26,566 bases of DNA from Flavobacteriales bacterium UBA6969 (GTDB lineage: Bacteria; Bacteroidota; Bacteroidia; Flavobacteriales_D; Sanyastnellaceae): NCBI GenBank assembly GCA_002448555.1, contig DJYV01000105.1:1-26566 (forward strand), read 5' to 3'. Below the pieces are notes generated by a model. It did no database searches, was not told the origin of the DNA, and saw only the letters and a list, made by a program, of their open reading frames with translations. Every line of letters starts with the position of its first letter. The first letter of the stretch is position 1. A program made the position numbers and the translations under genes. Shown here in pieces: positions 13,706 to 23,092 of the stretch.

Positions 13706-15907
13706 TTATTCGTTGAGGCCTTCAAGCATCATGAAGAACGCATATTCCATGGCCGTCTCGCGCAAGCGCTTGAAACGACCGGAGGCACCGCCGTGTCCGG
13801 TTTCCATGTTGCAGTCCATGATGAGCAGGTTGTCGTCCGTCTTCACGTCGCGCAACTTGGCCACCCATTTTGCGGGTTCCCAGTACTGCACCTGGCTGTC
13901 CCAGTAGCCTGTGGTGACGAGCATGTGGGGGTAATCTTGGGCCGTGACGTTGTCGTAAGGGCTGTAGGACATCATGTAATCAAAGCTGTCCTTGTTTTTG
14001 GGATTGCCCCACTCGTCAAATTCACCCGTGGTCAGTGGAATGGTCTCGTCCAACATGGTGTTGATGACATCGACAAATGGCACCGCGGCGATGACGCCGT
14101 TGAACAATTCAGGCGCCATGTTGATGACAGCACCCATCAACAAACCACCGGCTGACCCGCCCATGGCGTAGAGGTGATCAGGCGAGGTGAAGCCGAGTTC
14201 ACACATGGCCCGACCGCAGTCCACGAAATCCGTGAAGGTGTTCTTTTTGTTGAACATTTTCCCGTCTTCGTACCAGGCGCGGCCCATTTCCTGTCCGCCG
14301 CGGATGTGTGCCATGGCGTAGACAAATCCGCGGTCGAGCAGGCTCAAACGCGTGCTGGAGAACCCAGCGTCCATGCTGTAACCGTAGCTGCCGTAGGCGT
14401 AGAGCAAGAAAGGGTTGTTGCCGTTCTTCTCAATGCCTTTGCGGTAAACGATCGAGACAGGCACCATCGTACCGTCCCGCGCTTCCACCATGACGCGTTC
14501 GCTTTGGTAGTTAGCGGGGTCAAATTCGCCTCCCAAGACCTCGGCTTGCTTTAACGTTTCGGTTTCCTTGGTCGCCATGTCCGTTTCGAAGACAGTGCTC
14601 GGCGTGGTCATGCTGGTGTATCCGTAGCGCAGGCGTTGGGTATCGAAGTCGGGGTTGGCGCCGACATACGCGGAGTATGCCGGGTCGGGGAACTCGATGT
14701 AGTAATCTGCGGCGTCGTCCCAGCGCTTGACTCGGATTTGATTCAAACCGTTGGAGCGCTCGGAGACCACGAGGTAATTCCGGAAGATGTCAATGCCTTC
14801 GAGCAACACATCATTGCGGTGCGGCAATACGTCCTCCCAGTTGTCGTAGGTCGTTGCGTTAACCGGAGTGCGCACCAACTTGAAGTTCTTGGCATCGCGG
14901 TTGGTCGTGATGTAGAAGTGATCGCCGTAGTGGCTGCATCCGTACTCCAGGTCGCGTTCGCGTGGCTGAATGATTTGCCACGCGCCCTCGGGTGTATTGG
15001 CATCGAGGAAACGCCACTCGCTGCTCACGGTGGAGTAGCTTCCGATCATGAGGTAGGCTTCGCTCTTGGTTTTTCCGACTCCGCACGAGAAGGTCTCATC
15101 GGCTTCTTCGTAGACCAGCTCGTCCGCGGTGGCATCGGTGCCTAAAACGTGCTTGTAGATGCGGTAAGAACGCAGGGTAACCGGGTCCTTCTTGGTGTAG
15201 AAAACTGTGCGGTTGTCGTTGGCCCACGTGGCTCCTCCGCTGATGTTGGGGATGCGGTCGTCGAGGATTTCTCCGGTGGTCAAATCCTTGAATTGCAAGG
15301 TGTATTCTCGGCGGCTAACGGTGTCCACGCTGAACGCAAGCAAGTTGTTGTTGGTGCTTACAGAGCGCCCACCAACGGCGAAGTAGCTGTAGCCCTCCGC
15401 CATTTCATTGACGTTGAGCATGACTTCTTCTTCGGCATCGAGGCTGCCCTTTTTGCGGCAGTGGATCGGGTATTCCTTGCCTTCCTCGTAGCGGGTGTAG
15501 TAGTAGTATCCGTTATCCAGCAACGGAACGCTTTGATCATCTTGCTTGATGCGGCCAACGATTTCTTCAAAGAGGGATTCCTGGAATGCCTCGGTTGGCT
15601 TCAATACTTCTGTTTTGTAGTCGTTCTCAGCGTTGAGGTAATCGACGACAGCGGTGGTTTGTGCATCCGGAGCCTCTGCTTCTTTTTGCGCGTCGCTGAG
15701 GCGCATCCAGAAGTAATCATCCTTGAGCTCGAGGCCGTGGATTTCGGTGATGTGCTCTTGTTTCTCGGCAACCGGGGCAGCGGAAAACTGGGATTCATTG
15801 AATTCGGGTTGGGTCGAATCGTTCATGTTGGAATCAGAAGTTGAGCAGGAAAACAGGCCAAATGCGGCAAAACCTGCAATGGCCAAGGATCGAAAATGGA
15901 TGTGCAT
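13706..15907 (-). CDS. Prolyl oligopeptidase family (S9A) lipoprotein peptidase
   Basis: A 733-residue serine peptidase of the prolyl oligopeptidase/oligopeptidase B type, cleaving short peptides after Pro or basic residues. The N-terminus is a lipoprotein signal with lipobox LFSC and lipidation at C21, so it is likely tethered to a membrane outside the cytoplasm. A beta-propeller covers about residues 110-450, then the alpha/beta hydrolase domain. The catalytic triad is intact: S585 in GGSAGG, D670 in YWDSQV and H705 in TGHGGASGR. The closest type by look is PtrB-like oligopeptidase B; bond specificity is not certain. It lies 24 bases after kdsB but has its own promoter element. Confidence 0.92.
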   Translation of the reverse strand: MHIHFRSLAIAGFAAFGLFSCSTSDSNMNDSTQPEFNESQFSAAPVAEKQEHITEIHGLELKDDYFWMRLSDAQKEAEAPDAQTTAVVDYLNAENDYKTEVLKPTEAFQESLFEEIVGRIKQDDQSVPLLDNGYYYYTRYEEGKEYPIHCRKKGSLDAEEEVMLNVNEMAEGYSYFAVGGRSVSTNNNLLAFSVDTVSRREYTLQFKDLTTGEILDDRIPNISGGATWANDNRTVFYTKKDPVTLRSYRIYKHVLGTDATADELVYEEADETFSCGVGKTKSEAYLMIGSYSTVSSEWRFLDANTPEGAWQIIQPRERDLEYGCSHYGDHFYITTNRDAKNFKLVRTPVNATTYDNWEDVLPHRNDVLLEGIDIFRNYLVVSERSNGLNQIRVKRWDDAADYYIEFPDPAYSAYVGANPDFDTQRLRYGYTSMTTPSTVFETDMATKETETLKQAEVLGGEFDPANYQSERVMVEARDGTMVPVSIVYRKGIEKNGNNPFLLYAYGSYGYSMDAGFSSTRLSLLDRGFVYAMAHIRGGQEMGRAWYEDGKMFNKKNTFTDFVDCGRAMCELGFTSPDHLYAMGGSAGGLLMGAVINMAPELFNGVIAAVPFVDVINTMLDETIPLTTGEFDEWGNPKNKDSFDYMMSYSPYDNVTAQDYPHMLVTTGYWDSQVQYWEPAKWVAKLRDVKTDDNLLIMDCNMETGHGGASGRFKRLRETAMEYAFFMMLEGLNE

Positions 15908-15926
15908 AAATCTTCGGTTTGGGCCG

Positions 15927-15934
15927 CAAAGTTA
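15927..15934 (-). promoter_or_regulatory. -7 promoter element for the oligopeptidase gene
   Basis: The minus strand reads TAACTTTG, a perfect TAnnTTTG match overlapping the kdsB stop codon and ending 19 bases before the oligopeptidase start. Transcription would begin near 15920 with a leader of about 12 bases. No clear -33 box. Confidence 0.5.
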
Positions 15935-16687
15935 ATCGACTTCTCCCCTCGCGATGCGCTCCTCCAAGGCTTTCAAGTCGTCCGGGGTATCAACTGCGTG
16001 GGTGGGGTGTGTGGTGCGTCCGACGCTGATGCGCCAGCCGTGTTCCAACCACCGGAGCTGCTCAAGGCGTTCGGCTTTTTCCAGGGCTGTGGGGTGCAGG
16101 TGAGTGAGGGCTTCAAGGGTGCCTCGGGCAAACGCATACAGCCCGACGTGCTCCAACCAAGGCCCATCCCCGGAAGGCAGGGGCAGGCGGCTGAAATACA
16201 GCGCGTGACCGTTCAGGTCGCACACCACCTTGACCCGGTTGGCGTTCGCCCGCTCGGGGTCGTCTGCGGATTTGGGACGGGCGAGCGTGGCGATGGATGT
16301 ACCGGCCTTGCGGATGAGCTGGGCGAGCTTTTGCAATTGCTCGGGATGGACAAACGGCTCATCGCCTTGCACATTCACTACCCAAGTAGCTTCGTATCCG
16401 ACCTCTGCTTCCCATTGGCACAGCGCAGCATGGCAGCGCAGCGTTCCATTGGCCAAGTTGGAGTCGGTCATCCGTGCGTCGGCCCCCGTGTTGCGCGCAG
16501 CGTTGGCAATACGCTCATCGTCTGTGGCGACGAGGATGTGGTCGAACGCCCCCGATTCGCGCACACGTTCCACCACGCGTGCAATCATCGGTACGCCGGC
16601 AATCCGCGCCAAGGGCTTCTCAGGAAAACGCGTGGAACCAATGCGTGCTGGGATGACAGCAACAAGGGCGGCTGAACGTTCGGGCAT
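15932..16687 (-). CDS. kdsB: 3-deoxy-manno-octulosonate cytidylyltransferase (CMP-Kdo synthetase)
   Basis: A 251-residue cytosolic enzyme that activates Kdo with CTP for attachment to lipid A in LPS synthesis. The N-terminal nucleotide-binding signature is IPARIGSTRFPEKPL (from about residue 12), followed by ILVATDDERI, the VVNVQGDEPFV segment with the metal-binding aspartate, and near the C-terminus AVDTPDDLKALEE. Length and landmarks are normal. Its ATG shares one base with the stop codon of the TonB-dependent receptor gene (TGATG), so translation is probably coupled to the receptor. Confidence 0.94.
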   Translation of the reverse strand: MPERSAALVAVIPARIGSTRFPEKPLARIAGVPMIARVVERVRESGAFDHILVATDDERIANAARNTGADARMTDSNLANGTLRCHAALCQWEAEVGYEATWVVNVQGDEPFVHPEQLQKLAQLIRKAGTSIATLARPKSADDPERANANRVKVVCDLNGHALYFSRLPLPSGDGPWLEHVGLYAFARGTLEALTHLHPTALEKAERLEQLRWLEHGWRISVGRTTHPTHAVDTPDDLKALEERIARGEVD

Positions 16688-19158
16688 CAGTCGATTTGAT
16701 AGGTGTACATCAACGAGGTCAGGCGCGGGGCTTCCATGGATAGGGGCCGAATGGAATATTCAGCGTTGGTCAGGTTGCTAATGACCAATGAGAGTTTGTG
16801 GCCGTTGGTCCACTCCCGTCCGATGCGCGCATCGAAAACCCATGGTAATTCGGGATTTTCTTCAAGCCAGCCCCTTACTCCCCAATTGATTCCAGATAGG
16901 TTGGAGTCCTCTTCGAATTCGATAAAGGCAGCGTCGAAATTTTTCAAAACGGTTTGGTACCGTGCACTTAGTCCGCCGAAAAATTTCTGCCCTGAAACTT
17001 GAACATCAAATCGGAATACGTGAGGTGAACGGTACTTCAGCAACATGCCGTCAGTATTGTAGCTGGTGCTGAGGTAGGTGGTAGGCGTACCATCCGGATC
17101 GGGGTTGTAATTGTATTCCGGTGTGGTGCTGATTGGATTCGTATAGGTGTAGCCTCCGATGAAATCGGCTTGAAAGCTTCGAGTTGTCAGGCGTCCGGTG
17201 ATTGACGTTTCAACGCCCGTGACACGGCTGCCTCCCGTATTCGCACTCATGAATCCCAGTCCATAAGCATTGTCCAAGTTCGGCACTTCCCCTTCATCCG
17301 GCCCCCATTGGCCGAATGTGAATTCGATGAAGTCGTCGTAATCTTGTCTGAACAAGGCCAGGTCGAAAAAGCCGACGATGTCGCCAATGCGGGTGTTTTT
17401 GAAGGCGAATCCCTGCTTGACGGCCACTTCTGCCGACCATGAAAATTCAGGCCGAAGTTCCTCATTCGGGTAGATCTGCAGGGCACCGAGACCAGTGCGG
17501 ATATAGCGTTCGGCGATGGTGGGGAACCGGAATCCTTGACCGAAGCTGCTGCGGAGGAACGTGGCCTCAGCAACTTGGTAATTCGCACCCAAACGGAACA
17601 CCGGCTTTCCCGCTCCCGTTCCGTTGACGGAGAAATGCTCGTACCGTGCTCCACCGGCCAACTTGATGCGTTCCCCAAGCGACTGGTCCACTTGAATGTA
17701 GGCGGAGCGATTGGCCGCAGAGTTGATGCCGTCTGAGGAGCCGCCGGAGTACAAATCTGCGCGGCTCAGCGCCATCATGTTGACCACACCGGCCGTCAGG
17801 TTGAGGCCCTCAATGCCCCAGCGCTCACCGGTGGTGTGAACTTGGTACTCTGAATAAACAACATGGGACCCGTTGGACTGCTCGTTGTCGTTGTCGTTGT
17901 TGAGGTATTGCCAGCGGTTACGGAAGCTGTGCCGGGTCCCGCCGGGCGTGAGGTATTGGACATATGGGTCGACGGTTCCAATTAATTGGTTGGTACGTGT
18001 CGCAGCTCCACCAAAGGCCCCGTAGATCGAGTCGGGTGCGACTTGCCAAATCAAGGTGTTCAGGGATTCCCCGACTTGCCAATTGGCATTGAGACCGTAG
18101 ACCAGGCCCTCTACCTTGGTGTCTCGCTTGCGCAGGTTGGTATTGATGCGAGCGCGGTGCTCTGCGCCGTACCGGTCGACGGTGCGGTCCAGCAAGTCGA
18201 CCCCCACCAATGAGGGCGAGAAGTGGTAGTCCCGTGCATTGAATTGCGCGTCTTCTTCCGGCGCAAGGAAGCCGTCGTCACGGAGAATGTTGCCGCCGAT
18301 GACAATGTCCCATTTGCCGAGTTGTTGGCTGTGTAAAAAGCGCAGGTTGGACTGCTGCGGCCGAACGTTCCACGTTTTGGCTTGCTCTGTTCTGGGGTCA
18401 GAATAAAAGCCCACCTGTCGGGTGATACGTGTTAGGGGTCGAGCATCGGGAAAGCGGGTGCGGACGTTGATTACCCCACTCAAAGCGGCACTGCCGTACA
18501 ATACACTGGACGCGCCCTTGATGATTTCAATTTGTTCCAAGTTTTCGAGCGGGAGAAAACCCCATGTTGGCCTGCCGGCGTCGCCACTGAGGACGGGCAG
18601 GTCATCGATCAGGATCATGACGCGCGAACCGGCGCCGTAGCTGAACCCGCTTCCGCTCCGGATTTGCGGCTCACCGTTGACAAAAGTCACACCGGGGTTC
18701 ATTTCGAGGGCCGTTTCCAAGGTGGTCGTTCCTCGGCTTTCCACAATGCGGGGCGGAAGGACGTCTACAGAGACGGTGACCTCTGCCGCGGATTGTTCGA
18801 AACGACCGACGGACACAACAACAAGGTCGAGTGCCTCAGCTGTGGAAGAGAGCGACCAATCCAAAGCGTAGCTTTTGTCTGCAACCAACTGTGCGATTTC
18901 TCGCTCCAAGGTTTCCATCCCGATGTAGCTGCAACTTAAGGTGACGCGTTGTCCTGCCCATACGCGGAGGTCCAGGGTATAGGTCCCATCGGGAAGACTG
19001 ACGTCGCCGAGCACGTCGCCGGCTGGATTTTTGGCGGTGATGAAGGCACCGGGTAAGCCCTCTCCCGTATCATCGGTGACCGCGCCGGAGAAGGTTTGTG
19101 AAGAGCTGCTGAAGGCCAAAATCAAGGCGAATAGCAACAACAAATGTCGTGGCATCAT
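16687..19158 (-). CDS. TonB-dependent outer membrane receptor
   Basis: An 823-residue outer membrane transporter. It has a signal peptide (MMPRHLLLLFALILAF), a CarboxypepD-regulatory-like beta-sandwich at about residues 21-110 (FSGAVTDDTGEGLPGAFI), a TonB box-like LDLVVVSVG, a plug domain at about 120-225 (IIKGASSVLYGSAALSGVIN) and a 22-strand-type barrel to the end, finishing with YTYQID. The N-terminal extra domain is typical of Bacteroidota receptors; no SusD partner follows, so this is not a classic glycan SusCD pair. The substrate (siderophore, vitamin B12, metal or other) cannot be told; the plug is of the BtuB/FepA general type. The start at 19158 or 19155 gives the signal peptide. The stop overlaps the kdsB start. 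Confidence 0.92.
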   Translation of the reverse strand: MMPRHLLLLFALILAFSSSSQTFSGAVTDDTGEGLPGAFITAKNPAGDVLGDVSLPDGTYTLDLRVWAGQRVTLSCSYIGMETLEREIAQLVADKSYALDWSLSSTAEALDLVVVSVGRFEQSAAEVTVSVDVLPPRIVESRGTTTLETALEMNPGVTFVNGEPQIRSGSGFSYGAGSRVMILIDDLPVLSGDAGRPTWGFLPLENLEQIEIIKGASSVLYGSAALSGVINVRTRFPDARPLTRITRQVGFYSDPRTEQAKTWNVRPQQSNLRFLHSQQLGKWDIVIGGNILRDDGFLAPEEDAQFNARDYHFSPSLVGVDLLDRTVDRYGAEHRARINTNLRKRDTKVEGLVYGLNANWQVGESLNTLIWQVAPDSIYGAFGGAATRTNQLIGTVDPYVQYLTPGGTRHSFRNRWQYLNNDNDNEQSNGSHVVYSEYQVHTTGERWGIEGLNLTAGVVNMMALSRADLYSGGSSDGINSAANRSAYIQVDQSLGERIKLAGGARYEHFSVNGTGAGKPVFRLGANYQVAEATFLRSSFGQGFRFPTIAERYIRTGLGALQIYPNEELRPEFSWSAEVAVKQGFAFKNTRIGDIVGFFDLALFRQDYDDFIEFTFGQWGPDEGEVPNLDNAYGLGFMSANTGGSRVTGVETSITGRLTTRSFQADFIGGYTYTNPISTTPEYNYNPDPDGTPTTYLSTSYNTDGMLLKYRSPHVFRFDVQVSGQKFFGGLSARYQTVLKNFDAAFIEFEEDSNLSGINWGVRGWLEENPELPWVFDARIGREWTNGHKLSLVISNLTNAEYSIRPLSMEAPRLTSLMYTYQID

Positions 19159-19252
19159 TCCTGCAAGATGCAACATTTGAACGAAAGTGAGTTTTTGTTC
19201 TGCGGGGGGAAACCGCGCCAGTGGCGGTGGGATTCTTGACAGAACTTGCCGT

Positions 19253-20320
19253 GTGGACCGGTTGGAGGCGTGGTGGATATTGGCTGGAATTCCCGGGTGG
19301 GGCCCGAAGCAAGTCGAACGGGCAGTTCGCCACGCGGGGTCACTCGAACGGGCAGTGGAACGGGCGCTCCCGCGGCTGCCCGATTCGGATGATTGGTTTT
19401 CCAACCGGCTCCGCGAGTTGCATACGGAACGGGCTCGAGGTCGTTGGGCAATGGCTTGGGACGCCCCTGATTTCCCGCAGGCGTGGCGAGAGCTTCCCGA
19501 CCCGCCGTTGGTGGTTTTTGGCGAGGGGGTGCCGTTCAGCGTGGAGGATTCCGGATGCCACACCGCGATTGTTGGAACCCGCAAATGCACTGATGAGGCC
19601 CAACGTGTGGCATTTGAATTGGGCAAGGCTTTGGCACAGCGAAGTGCAACGGTTGTCAGCGGCTTGGCACGCGGAGTGGATGCCGCAGCGCACCGTGGTG
19701 CCTGCTATGTAGGTCACCGAACGCTCGGAATCTTGGGCGGAGGCGTCGGCAACGTTCAGCCGCGGTCAAGTGTTCCCATTGCCACGCGCATGGTGGAGCT
19801 GGGGGGTGCCATCCTGTCGGAGCGCGTTACGGGCGAGCCGGTTCATCGGTGGCATTTTGCAGCCCGCAACCGACTTGTGGTTGGGTTATCCGATGCCGTG
19901 GTCGTGGTCCAGAGTCCGGCCAAGGGTGGGGCGTTGATTTCGGCGCAACTCGCACTGGATTTGGGCGTAACCTGTTGGGTATACCGACCGGATAAGGGAC
20001 TGGACACCCCGCCGTGGGCAGGGAATCGAAAGTTGCTCGATGAGTTCCCGTCCATGGGCTGGCATTCGGTCGAAGCGTTGGCCGAAAGGATTACCAAGGG
20101 CCATAGCATCGTGAATGCTGTCGTTGCGGAAAGCGGGTTGCCTTCGGCATTCCGGTCCACCTGGCGTCACATCATGCAAACCAGGGGCGCTCAGCTGGAT
20201 GTCCTTGCGATGCGCACAGGCACCGATGCCGCAAGCATGCAAAAGCAATTGCACGCCATGGAGCTGGGGGGCTGGGTGCGAAGGATGCCGGGGGGCTGGT
20301 ACGTTCCCTTGAAAATTTAG
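19253..20320 (+). CDS. dprA: DNA processing protein DprA/Smf
   Basis: Loads RecA onto incoming single-stranded DNA during natural transformation. About 355 residues: a short N-terminal helical part (DRLEAWWILAGIPGWGPKQV), the extended Rossmann DprA core with IVGTRKCTDEAQR, SATVVSGLARGVDAAAHRGA, LGILGGGVGNVQP, HWHF-like ARNRLVVGLSDAVVVVQSP and GGALISAQLAL, then a C-terminal winged helix of DML1 type (LDVLAMRTGTDAASMQKQLHAMELGGWVRR). Start is uncertain: the GTG at 19253 fits family N-termini, while a GTG at 19187 would add 22 residues without family likeness. A near-match -7 box (AACATTTG, 19172-19179) supports the later start. The stop overlaps the end of the convergent antiporter gene by 3 bases. 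Confidence 0.9.
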   Translation: MDRLEAWWILAGIPGWGPKQVERAVRHAGSLERAVERALPRLPDSDDWFSNRLRELHTERARGRWAMAWDAPDFPQAWRELPDPPLVVFGEGVPFSVEDSGCHTAIVGTRKCTDEAQRVAFELGKALAQRSATVVSGLARGVDAAAHRGACYVGHRTLGILGGGVGNVQPRSSVPIATRMVELGGAILSERVTGEPVHRWHFAARNRLVVGLSDAVVVVQSPAKGGALISAQLALDLGVTCWVYRPDKGLDTPPWAGNRKLLDEFPSMGWHSVEALAERITKGHSIVNAVVAESGLPSAFRSTWRHIMQTRGAQLDVLAMRTGTDAASMQKQLHAMELGGWVRRMPGGWYVPLKI

Positions 20321-21666
20321 GATTCAGCCGGAGATTCGCTTTCCGTATCCGCCGGTTCATCCGGGGTTTCTTCGGAATCAGTGCCCCCTTCCCCTTGAAC
20401 CATGTCGGGCACCAAGGTGACGCCGCGCAAAGTGATACCGTTTTGGACCAGGGCAATGGTCATGATGATGCTGGTCACAAGGATGATCACAAGCAGAATG
20501 CCCTGATTGAATTGCGGCTGCGTAAACTGAGAATAGGCCCCTTGAATTTGGAAGAACAAAAGGATGGTGATGAGGCCGCGTGGGGCGATGTACAGCAACG
20601 GGAAAATGCGCTTGCGCTGGAACAGCAGCAGGCTGATGAAGCGCACGCCAAAGAGCACGCAGCAGATGATCAGCCCTTCCGTAATGACGTGCAAGTCCGT
20701 CAATGACACCAAGGACACGGTCATCCCAAAGAGGACAAAGAAGAATGTTCGGATGACAAAGGCCGTCTCAAGCGTGAGCAAATGGTAATCGCGGTGCAAT
20801 TCGTGCATACGGTGGTCGTCGAGCAGTTTGGCAGGCGAGGGCAGCCACTGCAGCCGCTTCATTTTGGAAGTCCAATTGGGAAAGAAAATCCGGTGGTTGT
20901 TCAGCATCAACCCAAAAATCAGGATGAGTACGAGCGGGCTCAGGTGGAGCAACTTTTGGATGGAGTAAATCAGGAGGAGCACCGCGATGCTCAAAAACAG
21001 CTTCACGGAACTGGTGATTTTTTGGAGGACATAGACCAGGACGTAGCTCACAATCACGGCCAGCACGAGGGTCACAATCAGGTTGGTACCGATGCTTGCA
21101 ATGACGGAATTCGTGCTTTCTGCATCTGAATTTCCAAGCAAGATGTAGAACGCCATGATGCCAAAAATGTCCGAGAATGTGCTCTCGTACACCATGAATT
21201 CTCGGTCGTTCTCGTCCAAACCCGCGACGCTGGGGATGATGATGGCGCTGCTCATGATCGACAGCGGGATGGCGTACACCCAGCCTTCGAACGTGGGGAT
21301 GTCCATGGACATGTTGAGGAAGGCTGCAATGGCAGCTGAGCTTCCGAGCAACGCCAACAACGCCATGGTTGCACTTTTGACGATCAAGGGCATTTTGTCC
21401 CTGGTCAAATCCAACTCCAGCGCGGCTTCGAGCACGATGAAAATCAATCCGATGGTACCGAGCAACTCGAGGACCAAGGATTCGAACGGAATGGAGGTCA
21501 AGCCCATGGCATTGAGGCCTTCACGCAAGGCGATGCCCATGCCAATCAAGACCAAAACGCTCGGGATGTTGGTGCGCTTCGCCAGCAAGTTGGCGAAGTA
21601 GCTCAGGATGATCACCAGCGAGCCCCCAATGACGAGGCCGTAAGCGTTGATGTCAGCGACAGTCAT
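20317..21666 (-). CDS. Cation:proton antiporter (CPA superfamily)
   Basis: A 449-residue inner membrane protein with about 11-13 hydrophobic segments and the Na+/H+ exchanger fold. Segments seen include FANLLAKRTNIPSVLVLIGMG, LGTIGLIFIVLEAALELD, and the core STFSDIFGIMAFYILLG. Here the ion-site aspartate D166 follows serine, whereas CPA1 exchangers have Asn-Asp and CPA2 have Asp-Asp. A conserved basic IAPRGLITILLFF lies near the end. The last 30 or so residues form an acidic, Ser/Thr/Glu-rich cytoplasmic tail. It probably exports Na+ or K+ in exchange for H+. It starts 19 bases after rseP on the same strand, so an operon is likely. Confidence 0.88.
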   Translation of the reverse strand: MTVADINAYGLVIGGSLVIILSYFANLLAKRTNIPSVLVLIGMGIALREGLNAMGLTSIPFESLVLELLGTIGLIFIVLEAALELDLTRDKMPLIVKSATMALLALLGSSAAIAAFLNMSMDIPTFEGWVYAIPLSIMSSAIIIPSVAGLDENDREFMVYESTFSDIFGIMAFYILLGNSDAESTNSVIASIGTNLIVTLVLAVIVSYVLVYVLQKITSSVKLFLSIAVLLLIYSIQKLLHLSPLVLILIFGLMLNNHRIFFPNWTSKMKRLQWLPSPAKLLDDHRMHELHRDYHLLTLETAFVIRTFFFVLFGMTVSLVSLTDLHVITEGLIICCVLFGVRFISLLLFQRKRIFPLLYIAPRGLITILLFFQIQGAYSQFTQPQFNQGILLVIILVTSIIMTIALVQNGITLRGVTLVPDMVQGEGGTDSEETPDEPADTESESPAES

Positions 21667-21685
21667 GCAGGTAAGGTACGCAGGT

Positions 21686-23023
21686 TCAACCGAACTGGCC
21701 GGTGATGACCCGCCAAATGTCGTTGCCCAAGGCGAGGGCCATGAGGCCCAAAAGAAGCACGATACCTACTGTTTGTGCCCATTCTAAAAACTTGTCCGGC
21801 GCGGGTCGACCCACCACCATCTCATACAGCAAGAATACCACATGGCCCCCGTCCAACGCGGGAATGGGCAGCAGGTTCATGAAGGCCAAAATCAAGGAGA
21901 AAAAGGCGGTGTTACGCCAAAAGATTTCCCAATTCCACCCGGCATCGAAAATGCTTCCAAAGGTCACCAAACTGCCCACCTGACTCGCACCGGAACGGCT
22001 GAACAAGAACCGCATCGAAAGCACGTATTCTTCCAAGGTGGTCCACGCGAGGGCGAACCCGCTGACGAGCGCTTCACCGGGGCCGTAGGTGCGCTCTTCC
22101 AATTGGAATTCCGGCATGGTCATGGGGTCCTTTTGCAAGAAGCCCAGTGTGCCGCTGCTGTCGGTTCGGCAGGTCAATTGTAGGCGTTCGTACGCCTCGC
22201 GAATCACCCCCACCTCTATGTCAGTCGCCGGATGCGCCCGGAGGTATTCGAGCACGTCGCCGTGAAAACCAACCGCCGCACCGTCGAGCGTCACAATGCG
22301 GTCGCCGGGCAACAGCCCGCCTGCTTCCGCGCCAGATCCGGGGCTGATGGTTTCTACCAGCGCAGGCACGCGCAGACCAAACGGCCTCCGGATTGAGCTG
22401 TCTACCAAAAACTGTCCCAAATCCTCTTCGAATACGAGCTGAACGCGCTCGCCGTTGCGCGTAAGTTCAACATCGCTCACGGGGTCGAAGAACAGGGACC
22501 GCCGGATCTCGGTGAACGAAGCCGGGGTCTCGCCGTTGATGCTGACGACTTGGTCACCGTCTTCAAAGCCCAGTTGCTTCAGGCGCTCATCGACCTCCAA
22601 TCCGTAGGGGATGCGTTCTGCGGGCAGTACGGTTTCGCCCCAGACCAGCAGCACCATGCTGTAAATGGCAAAGCCGAGGATGAGGTTGACGATGATGCCG
22701 CCCAACATGATGATGAGGCGCTGCCACGCGGGCTTAGATCGAAATTCCCAAGGCTGCGGAGGCTGCTGCATTTGCTCGGTATCCATCGACTCATCGATCA
22801 TACCCGAGATTTTGACATACCCCCCGAGTGGCAACCAGCCAATGCCCCATTCGGTCTCGCCGATTTGCTTTTTGAAGAGCGAAAAACCGGGGTTCATGAA
22901 GAGGTAAAATTTCTCCACCCGGGTCTTGAACGCACGCGCCGCCCAGTAGTGACCAAATTCGTGAAGCACCACCAAAATGGACAGGCTGAGCAGAAGTTGA
23001 GCGGCTTTGATGAGTGCGACCAT
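21686..23023 (-). CDS. rseP: RIP site-2 zinc metalloprotease RseP
   Basis: A 445-residue intramembrane protease that cuts anti-sigma factors and signal-peptide remnants within the membrane. The zinc site HEFGH is at residues 21-25 in the first transmembrane segment, and the second site LDGGH has its aspartate at D391. Tandem PDZ domains lie between, at about 125-200 and 205-290 (IPYGLEVDERLKQLGFEDGD and VETISPGSGAEAGGLLPGDR). Four membrane segments are expected. Length is normal. A perfect -7 box lies 18 bases upstream. No sigma/anti-sigma pair is next to it; the antiporter follows. Confidence 0.95.
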   Translation of the reverse strand: MVALIKAAQLLLSLSILVVLHEFGHYWAARAFKTRVEKFYLFMNPGFSLFKKQIGETEWGIGWLPLGGYVKISGMIDESMDTEQMQQPPQPWEFRSKPAWQRLIIMLGGIIVNLILGFAIYSMVLLVWGETVLPAERIPYGLEVDERLKQLGFEDGDQVVSINGETPASFTEIRRSLFFDPVSDVELTRNGERVQLVFEEDLGQFLVDSSIRRPFGLRVPALVETISPGSGAEAGGLLPGDRIVTLDGAAVGFHGDVLEYLRAHPATDIEVGVIREAYERLQLTCRTDSSGTLGFLQKDPMTMPEFQLEERTYGPGEALVSGFALAWTTLEEYVLSMRFLFSRSGASQVGSLVTFGSIFDAGWNWEIFWRNTAFFSLILAFMNLLPIPALDGGHVVFLLYEMVVGRPAPDKFLEWAQTVGIVLLLGLMALALGNDIWRVITGQFG

Positions 23024-23041
23024 GGGAAACGTTTAGAGGGG

Positions 23042-23049
23042 CAAATTTA
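23042..23049 (-). promoter_or_regulatory. -7 promoter element for rseP
   Basis: The minus strand reads TAAATTTG, a perfect TAnnTTTG match ending 18 bases before the rseP ATG, with transcription expected near 23035. No clear -33 box at standard distance. Confidence 0.55.
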
Positions 23050-23092
23050 GGATGCATTTCCACGGCCACCCCGGGGGGAGGTTGCGAATAAA

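Noticed and set aside
16687..19158. SusC-like polysaccharide utilisation receptor
   Set aside because: No SusD-type lipoprotein or glycoside hydrolase follows, and at 823 residues it is shorter than typical SusC proteins of about 1000.
19235..19240. TTGACA as a sigma-70 -35 box for dprA
   Set aside because: No TATAAT-like -10 follows at 16-18 bases, and Bacteroidota housekeeping promoters use TTTG/TAnnTTTG instead.
19159..19626. N-terminal extension of the TonB-dependent receptor
   Set aside because: The signal peptide begins at 19158; the extra codons run opposite dprA and would bury the signal peptide 156 residues inside the protein.
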